This document shows positions 39,494-44,031 of a stretch of DNA of 44,031 nt, one piece after another. The DNA is from Catellatospora methionotrophica (GTDB taxonomy: Bacteria; Actinomycetota; Actinomycetes; Mycobacteriales; Micromonosporaceae). The notes below the pieces were generated by a model. That model searched no databases, had not been told where the DNA came from, and was given only the letters and a program-made list of their open reading frames with translations. The stretch is from contig NZ_JAAOTJ010000036.1 in NCBI RefSeq assembly GCF_011297335.1, positions 1-44,031 on the forward strand. The letters are read 5' to 3'. The translations under genes and the position numbers were made by a program. The first letter of the stretch is position 1, and the number at the start of each line of letters is the position of its first letter.

Positions 39494-39994
39494 ATGGACG
39501 ATTTCGGCGAGTTCTACGCGGCGCGCAAGGACGCCGTCTACCGGGCGCTCCTGGTCGCCACCCGCGGGCAGCCCGGTGCCGAGGACGCCGTCGCGGAAGC
39601 GTTCACCAGGGCGTACGCCCGCTGGGACGCGGTCCGGGCGCATCCGAACCCGACGGCGTGGGTGCTGCGTACCGCGCTGAACGAGCAGCGGTCCTGGTGG
39701 CGGCGGCTGCGCCGGGAGCTGCCGGGTGATCCGCCCGACGTCGGCGGTGTCGCCGACCGCGCTCCGGGCGGGCTCGACGCGCGCCTGCGCGCCCTGGTCA
39801 TGAAGCTGCCCAGGCGGCAGCGCCAGGTCGTGGCGCTGCGGCTGCTGGCCGACCTGTCGGCCGAAGAGACGGGGCGGATGCTGCACATCGGTGCGGCGAC
39901 CGTGCACGTCCACCTCCACCGGGCGCTGGCGGCGCTGCGTGCCCAACTCGCCGTCGCGGTCGGCGACGGCTCGCTGGTCGGGGAGGAGCGGTGA
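39494..39994 (+). CDS. ECF (SigE-like) RNA polymerase sigma factor
   Basis: A 166-residue sigma factor with region 2 (DFGEFYAARKDAVYRALLVA; GAEDAVAEAFTRAYARWDAV; PTAWVLRTALNEQRSWWRRL) and region 4 (MKLPRRQRQVVALRLLADLS; AEETGRMLHIGAATVHVHLH) joined by a short linker. Regions 1 and 3 are absent, as in ECF factors. ATG 39494 has AGGTGG about five bases upstream. The stop overlaps the next gene by the TGATG arrangement, so a membrane partner is co-made. Confidence 0.92.
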   Translation: MDDFGEFYAARKDAVYRALLVATRGQPGAEDAVAEAFTRAYARWDAVRAHPNPTAWVLRTALNEQRSWWRRLRRELPGDPPDVGGVADRAPGGLDARLRALVMKLPRRQRQVVALRLLADLSAEETGRMLHIGAATVHVHLHRALAALRAQLAVAVGDGSLVGEER

Positions 39995-40749
39995 TGACGG
40001 AACTGGATGACGAACGTCTCGCGGAGCTGGTCCGCGGTGCGCACCGGGACACGCACCTGGCCGTGCCGCTGGCCCGGATCATCGGGGCACGCCCCCGCCC
40101 CCGGCCGCTCACGGTGCTGGCGCTGGCCGCGGGCGTGCTGGTCGGGGTGGTGCTGCTCGGCCTGGGCTTCCTGCTGGTGGCAGCCCCGCCGTCGTACGAC
40201 GAGCCCGCGGTGCCGTTGCCATCGGCCTCGCCACCGGGCAAGCCGCCCCGGCCGAGCAGCAGCGCGACGACCGCACCGGGCCGCTGTGCCGACTACGCCG
40301 CCGGGGAGCTGGCCACGGCGGGGCTGACGGCGCTGCCCCCGCTGCGCTTCGAGGTGGAACCGCTGCCGGGACGGCTGCGGCTGCTGATCTACGCCGACGA
40401 CCGCGGCAGCGCGGCGTGCTGGCTCGGCGGCGAGCAGCACGTGGTCGAGGTGGGCGGGTCCAACCTGACCACCGCGATGCGCCCGGCGTACCCGCCGGGA
40501 CGGCTGAGCAACGCCTCGTCGGCATGGGGGCTCGACCCACCGGCGGCGTTCACGTTCGGGCGCGTCCCGGCCGGGGTCACCCGGGTCGAGGTGCACTTCC
40601 CGGGCGGGGTGACCCGCGAGGCGCAGGTCGACGGCGAGTGGTACCTGCTGGCGGCGACGGGCCGGCAAGCGCACGAGTTCTCCGAGATCACGAAGATCGT
40701 CGCGATCGGCCCGGGTGGGCGGGCGGAGCTGCCGGTCGAGCACGGCTGA
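39994..40749 (+). CDS. Putative membrane partner (anti-sigma-like) of the ECF sigma factor
   Basis: A 251-residue protein with one transmembrane helix (PLTVLALAAGVLVGVVLLGL) near residue 35-60. A short cytoplasmic head precedes it (LDDERLAELVRGAHRDTHLA) and a Pro/Ser linker leads to an exported domain of about 150 residues (GRCADYAAGELATAGLTALP; YADDRGSAACWLGGEQHVVE) that is beta-rich. No zinc-binding HxxxCxxC motif is visible in the head, so classical ZAS anti-sigma identity is not shown. The layout (sigma gene first, TGATG coupling, one TM helix) is typical of anti-sigma factors. GTG 39991 is an alternative start. Confidence 0.7.
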   Translation: MTELDDERLAELVRGAHRDTHLAVPLARIIGARPRPRPLTVLALAAGVLVGVVLLGLGFLLVAAPPSYDEPAVPLPSASPPGKPPRPSSSATTAPGRCADYAAGELATAGLTALPPLRFEVEPLPGRLRLLIYADDRGSAACWLGGEQHVVEVGGSNLTTAMRPAYPPGRLSNASSAWGLDPPAAFTFGRVPAGVTRVEVHFPGGVTREAQVDGEWYLLAATGRQAHEFSEITKIVAIGPGGRAELPVEHG

Positions 40750-40753
40750 CAGG

Positions 40754-40803
40754 CGTACGGGCAGGTGGGGTGCGGTGGCGGTCGCGTCCCACCGGTCCGT
40801 ACG
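40754..40803 (+). terminator. Hairpin after the sigma/partner operon
   Basis: CGTACGG and GGTGGG (40754-40769) pair with CCCACC and CCGTACG (40788-40803), with three central mismatches and an 18-base loop. No T tract follows. Confidence 0.45.
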
Positions 40804-40901
40804 TTCGGCCGTTCCTCCTGCTCGGCGCATTCGTGGCACACTGTCGCCTCGCGGACAGTTCATGTTCCGCGTTCACCCCCTCGGACGAAGGAAACCCCCT
40901 C

Positions 40902-41480
40902 GTGGATCTGGCCACCCTGCAGGCTCAGCAGACGCTGTTCATCAAGCAGCGCTTCACCATGATGATCAACCGGTACGAGGTCACGTCGGTGCAGCCCGAC
41001 GGCACCCCCGGTCAGCAGCTGGCGTTCGTCGAGCAGAAGCGCATGGCCTTCAAAGAGCAGGTCACGCTGTACCGCGACGACAGCAAGACCGGCGTCTTCG
41101 CCGCCTTCAAGGCGCGCAGCGTGATCGACCTGGGCGCGACCTACGACGTCACCGACGAGAACGGCGCCCCGATCGGCCTGTTCAAGAAGGACTTCGCCAA
41201 GTCGCTGCTGCGCTCGACCTGGCACGTGGAGCCCGCCGGTGGCGCCCGCATCACCGGTCAGGAGCGGAGCCTGCCGATCGCGCTGCTGCGCCGCTTCGCC
41301 GACCTCACCTTCTGGCCCTACCACTTCGACTTCGTGCGCGACGGCCAGCCCGTGTTCTCCGTGGTGAAGAAGTTCGCGCTGGTGCGCGACAAGTACACCG
41401 TCGAGATCCACGACCCGGCGATCGACCGCCGCCTGGTCGTGGCGATGGCCGTGGCGCTGGACGCGCTCCAGGCCCGCTGA
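40902..41480 (+). CDS. LURP-one-related (DUF567) beta-barrel protein
   Basis: A 192-residue protein of the LURP-one/DUF567 (Tubby-like) family. It opens LQAQQTLFIKQRFTMMINRY, and has YDVTDENGAPIGLFKKDFAK and LLRSTWHVEP, then FVRDGQPVFSVVKKFALVRDKYTVEIHD with IDRRLVVAMAVALDAL, the helix that threads the barrel. Such proteins may bind phosphoinositides or act as scramblase-like folds; the bacterial role is unknown. GTG 40902 is preceded by AAGGAAA eight bases upstream. It stands alone. Confidence 0.88.
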   Translation: MDLATLQAQQTLFIKQRFTMMINRYEVTSVQPDGTPGQQLAFVEQKRMAFKEQVTLYRDDSKTGVFAAFKARSVIDLGATYDVTDENGAPIGLFKKDFAKSLLRSTWHVEPAGGARITGQERSLPIALLRRFADLTFWPYHFDFVRDGQPVFSVVKKFALVRDKYTVEIHDPAIDRRLVVAMAVALDALQAR

Positions 41481-41748
41481 TCCTCGGACCGCCCGTGGGG
41501 GCGTCGGCTGCGGCCGATGTCCCCACGTCCGTATCCAGGGTGTTTAATCTGTGGCCGAATAGCCTCGACCGCGCGGTCGCGGGCGCGCATCATCGCCTGC
41601 GGGGAACCGGCGTATGGCCGGGCGCCGCCGGGTCCCGCCGCGGCGCTCGGCTCTCGCGGGCTTGGCCGCCACAGGGGAGGCCAATCCCGCGCGCCGGGAC
41701 ACCGACGGCGGCGATCCCGGCCCGCCCGACGGCCCGGAGGACGTGCCC
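41481..41748. other. Intergenic region upstream of the ArsR-type regulator
   Basis: A 268-base gap. TAATCT (about 41545) could be a -10, and CGACCGCGCGGTCG (41566-41579) is a perfect 14-bp palindrome suited to an operator of the downstream dimeric regulator. A frame open from 41614 is Arg/Pro-rich and not family-like. No other feature was seen. Confidence 0.45.
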
Positions 41749-42768
41749 ATGCTGCGGATCCACTTCACCGTGCAGGACCTCGCCCGGGTCCGGGTCGTCC
41801 GGCTGGGGCCGCTGGCGCTGGCTCAGCTGGCCGCGCCCGTCATGGCGGCTCGCGAGGAGGGCCACCTCTACGGGCGGTGGCGCTCCGCGGCGAAGGCCCG
41901 GCTGACCCCGCGCGCGATGCACACGGCGTCCCTGCTGTTCCCGCACCACGACCTGCAGGTCGACCTGATCACGCTGGCGGGCGCGGAGGCGAGCGCCGAC
42001 GAGGCCGCCGAGAATCTGCTGTCCCTGTCGCCGCGGCAGCTGAACGCGGAGGTGGGACTGGTCCGGCTGGGCGGACGCCGACCGCCGCCATGGCTGCGCG
42101 ACCTGGTCGCGGGCGACCACGAGGCCCGGCGCGACCTGGTGCGGGCGCTGCGGGAACTGCGGCGCGCGGCGATGCCCGACGACGCCGACGGCCGGATCGG
42201 CGGGCTCGTCGACGCCGAGCAGGCCGCGTTCGGCCATGTCCTGCTCGCCGAGGGGGTGGGAGCGGCGCTGTCCCGGCTGCACCCGCTGGTGCGCTGGGAA
42301 GCCCCGGTGCTGACGATCCCCTCCCACTACGACGGCGAGGTCACCCTGGACGGTGGCAGCCTGCTGCTGGCCCCGTCGGCCTTCTGCTGGCCGATGCCAC
42401 ACCTCTACACGTCGCAGGACCACCGGACCCGCGTGCTGGTGTATCCGGCGGTGCGTGATCTGCGACAGGCGGCGCTGCTGTGGGGCGACCGGTCAGCCCC
42501 GCCACAGGCGGCGCTGGCGGCGCTGCTGGGCCGGACCAGGGCCGCGGTGCTGGAGGCGGTCGCCGGGGGACCGGTCAGCACCACCGTGCTCGCCCGGCGG
42601 ACGAACGTGTCCGCGCCGAGCGCGAGCCAGCACGCCACGGCGCTGCGCGCCGCGAACCTGATCACCTCGCGGCGGGCTGGTCCGTCGATGCTGCACGCGG
42701 TCACGCCGCTCGGCAGCTCGCTGCTGGCGGGGGTCACCGTCGGTCACGACCTGACCCTGCTGCAGTGA
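41749..42768 (+). CDS. ArsR-type HTH regulator with N-terminal DUF5937-like domain
   Basis: A 339-residue regulator. The first 250 residues (LRIHFTVQDLARVRVVRLGP; EAPVLTIPSHYDGEVTLDGG; LAPSAFCWPMPHLYTSQDHR) match the DUF5937 type found in actinomycete transcription factors. The C-terminus is a winged helix (LAALLGRTRAAVLEAVAGGP; STTVLARRTNVSAPSASQHA; TALRAANLITSRRAGPSMLH). No metal-binding Cys cluster of classical ArsR is seen. ATG 41749 follows GGAGG by eight bases. The target genes are unknown; the palindrome at 41566-41579 suggests autoregulation. Confidence 0.85.
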   Translation: MLRIHFTVQDLARVRVVRLGPLALAQLAAPVMAAREEGHLYGRWRSAAKARLTPRAMHTASLLFPHHDLQVDLITLAGAEASADEAAENLLSLSPRQLNAEVGLVRLGGRRPPPWLRDLVAGDHEARRDLVRALRELRRAAMPDDADGRIGGLVDAEQAAFGHVLLAEGVGAALSRLHPLVRWEAPVLTIPSHYDGEVTLDGGSLLLAPSAFCWPMPHLYTSQDHRTRVLVYPAVRDLRQAALLWGDRSAPPQAALAALLGRTRAAVLEAVAGGPVSTTVLARRTNVSAPSASQHATALRAANLITSRRAGPSMLHAVTPLGSSLLAGVTVGHDLTLLQ

Positions 42769-42804
42769 GAGTCCCACGTAGGTCAAGGTTCGGTAACGCT
42801 GTCG

Positions 42805-42889
42805 GACATATCTGACATACCAGGCGACGACCTGTTGAGTTGCCGGGCCCGGCGACCTACTTTTGATCGCCAACGACCCGTTGAGCTGC
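42805..42889 (+). promoter_or_regulatory. Promoter with palindrome and direct repeats before the pentapeptide-repeat gene
   Basis: TTGAGT (42835-42840), 17 bases, TACTTT (42858-42863) form a canonical promoter. The spacer holds GCCGGGCCCGGC (42842-42853), a perfect 12-bp palindrome. A 17-base direct repeat ACGACCTGTTGAGTTGC (42827-42843) recurs with two changes at 42873-42889, and GACATA occurs at 42805 and 42814. Confidence 0.55.
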
Positions 42890-42935
42890 ACCCCGAGCAG
42901 CTCGCCATGCGGCGTTGTCGATACGAGGGGTCCGC

Positions 42936-43916
42936 ATGCTCAACGATGAGGCGCTCGTGGAGCGGTGGCTCGTGTCCGGCGGGCCGGAGTTGCAGTCCGA
43001 GGTCATCCGGCGGCTGCGGACCGGGGAGCGCCTCGACGGCCTGGCCCTGGACCGCATCGACGGCCGCTGGGACCTGCGTGGCCTGGGCGCGTCCGAAACG
43101 AGGTCCGCCGAGCCGGACAGCGCGCCCCGGCAGCCCGGCGCGATGACCTTCGGCTTCGAGTTCTCCGACGTCGCGGCGACGCTGGAGTTCCAGCACGCCC
43201 GCCTGGTAGACCTCGACCTGCGCGGCGCGCACCTGCCGCGGCTGCGGCTGTTCGGCTGCGTCATCGACAACAGCCTGTTCGACGGCGCGCACTGCGTCGG
43301 CCTGCGGATGTGGGCCACCGACGTCACCGACACCTCGTTCCTCGCCGCAGACCTGGCCCGCTCGTCGGTCGGCGGCTGGTACGCCGGACGCGGCAACCGG
43401 CTGCGCGACGTCGACTTCCGCCACGCCGACCTGTCCCGGCTGGGCTGCGGCGTCGCCGCGTTCACCGACGTCGACTTCGCCCACGCCCAGCTCGAGTGCA
43501 CCAACTTCTGGCAGGCCAGCCTGGTCCGCTGCCGGTTCGCCGGGGTGCTGCGCGAGGTCGTGTTCGACGGCCGCGTCCTGGAGCCCGAGCGCGAGCTGGG
43601 CCCCAACCCGATGCAGGACGTCGACATGCGCGGCGTGACCGCGTTCGACGACGTCGACTTCCGCGGCGTGAACTTCGACCGCGTCAACCTGCCCGACCAC
43701 CCGGCGCTGGTCGTGGTCCGCGGCGTCTCCCGCGTCGAAGCGGGCCTGCAGCGCCTGGCCGACCGCGACGACCACGCCGCCCAGGAGGCCCGCGGCCGCC
43801 TCCAGCACCTGCGCAAGTTCATGGGCGTAGCCGGCGGAGCCGACCAGGCCCTCATCGACATGCGTACCCTCATCGACCCCGAAGCCGCCCTCCTCCTCCG
43901 CATCCTCCTCACCTAG
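42936..43916 (+). CDS. Pentapeptide-repeat protein
   Basis: A 326-residue protein. Residues about 75-245 hold pentapeptide-type repeats (LEFQHARLVDLDLRGAHLPR; CVIDNSLFDGAHCVGLRMWA; DVDFRHADLSRLGCGVAAF; DVDFAHAQLECTNFWQASLV) that form a right-handed four-sided beta helix. The N-terminal 60 residues (RMLNDEALVERWLVSGGPEL) and a C-terminal helical part (RLADRDDHAAQEARGRLQH) flank it. Related proteins mimic DNA and protect gyrase from quinolones, but many others have unknown roles. ATG 42936 follows GAGGGG by five bases. Its promoter carries a palindrome and repeats. Confidence 0.85.
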   Translation: MLNDEALVERWLVSGGPELQSEVIRRLRTGERLDGLALDRIDGRWDLRGLGASETRSAEPDSAPRQPGAMTFGFEFSDVAATLEFQHARLVDLDLRGAHLPRLRLFGCVIDNSLFDGAHCVGLRMWATDVTDTSFLAADLARSSVGGWYAGRGNRLRDVDFRHADLSRLGCGVAAFTDVDFAHAQLECTNFWQASLVRCRFAGVLREVVFDGRVLEPERELGPNPMQDVDMRGVTAFDDVDFRGVNFDRVNLPDHPALVVVRGVSRVEAGLQRLADRDDHAAQEARGRLQHLRKFMGVAGGADQALIDMRTLIDPEAALLLRILLT

Positions 43917-44031
43917 TCCGAAAACTTGAGGGTGAGTGGGCAGGCGGCAGCGTCTCGGCGTAGCGCAGCGGAGCCGGGACAGGGTTTGTCGTTGTATCGC
44001 GGTCAGGCGGCTGCCGGTTCGATGGTGACCT
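43917..44031 (-). other. End region, possible 3' tip of an incoming gene
   Basis: On the minus strand a frame enters from the right edge reading VTIEPAAA and stops at TGA 44005-44003. Eight residues cannot identify it. The remaining 43917-44002 holds no other feature that I can see. Confidence 0.25.

Overview
The window is 44 kb of very GC-rich DNA with GTG starts, short operons joined by ATGA/GTGA/TGATG overlaps, and many genes whose only visible promoter is a TANNNT hexamer 6-8 bases before the start codon (leaderless transcription). Gene content (Spo0M, DUF4184, FBP/FusB-type protein, PASTA kinase, DUF5937-ArsR-like regulator, streptogrisin-like protease) and base composition point to a filamentous actinomycete, most likely Micromonosporaceae. 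That placement is inference. The region looks like ordinary chromosome: no transposase, integrase, prophage, CRISPR array, tRNA or rRNA gene was seen.

Layout. 1-5.3 kb: terminator, Spo0M-like protein with a His/Gly-rich tail, ABC-F ribosome-protection-type ATPase with a leader region, GNAT plus aldo/keto reductase, a small hypothetical, DUF4184 membrane protein. 5.4-6.9 kb: PASTA Ser/Thr kinase. 7-9.8 kb: a small accessory patch with two small coupled ORFs divergent from a mini-GntR repressor, a frameshifted SUKH-like gene, a GNAT and MOSC divergent leaderless pair, and a ribbon-helix-helix remnant. 9.7-15.7 kb: PhzF, methyltransferase, and a divergent module of TPR membrane protein + small membrane protein / TPR-AAA+ ATPase, then Nudix, DUF4240 and a hypothetical. 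15.7-18.8 kb: CNNM/CorC transporter, small basic protein, HAD hydrolase, FBP protein, two tandem terminators. 18.8-23 kb: alr-ddl (D-Ala-D-Ala supply) divergent from an OmpR-type two-component system. 23-25.5 kb: a tiny leaderless ORF inside repeats, a small membrane protein under a TetR-like operator, an SDR, and a coiled-coil protein whose upstream region carries both a PafBC-type (RecA-independent) DNA-damage promoter and a LexA-type SOS box. 25.5-30.8 kb: secreted esterase-CBM2, cydAB, PlsC, mini-LuxR protein. 31-34.8 kb: GDPD-UMF1 transporter pair, thymidine kinase, membrane protein. 34.9-37.8 kb: a 65-bp near-perfect palindrome, Rho_N/hemerythrin fusion, and a LacI-box-controlled S1E protease with ricin lectin. 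37.9-44 kb: helical-repeat protein, ECF sigma factor with membrane partner, LURP-one protein, ArsR-type regulator, pentapeptide-repeat protein.

The best leads for something undescribed are the doubly DNA-damage-wired gene at 24.7 kb; the alr-ddl/two-component locus, where a mobile-looking palindrome supplies the C-terminal tail of alanine racemase and creates the overlap with ddl (a second, equal-length copy lies at 15.1 kb); the TPR/membrane/AAA+ module at 11.3-13.9 kb; and the isolated AT-rich palindrome at 34.9 kb. All functions come from reading the sequence; no search was run.
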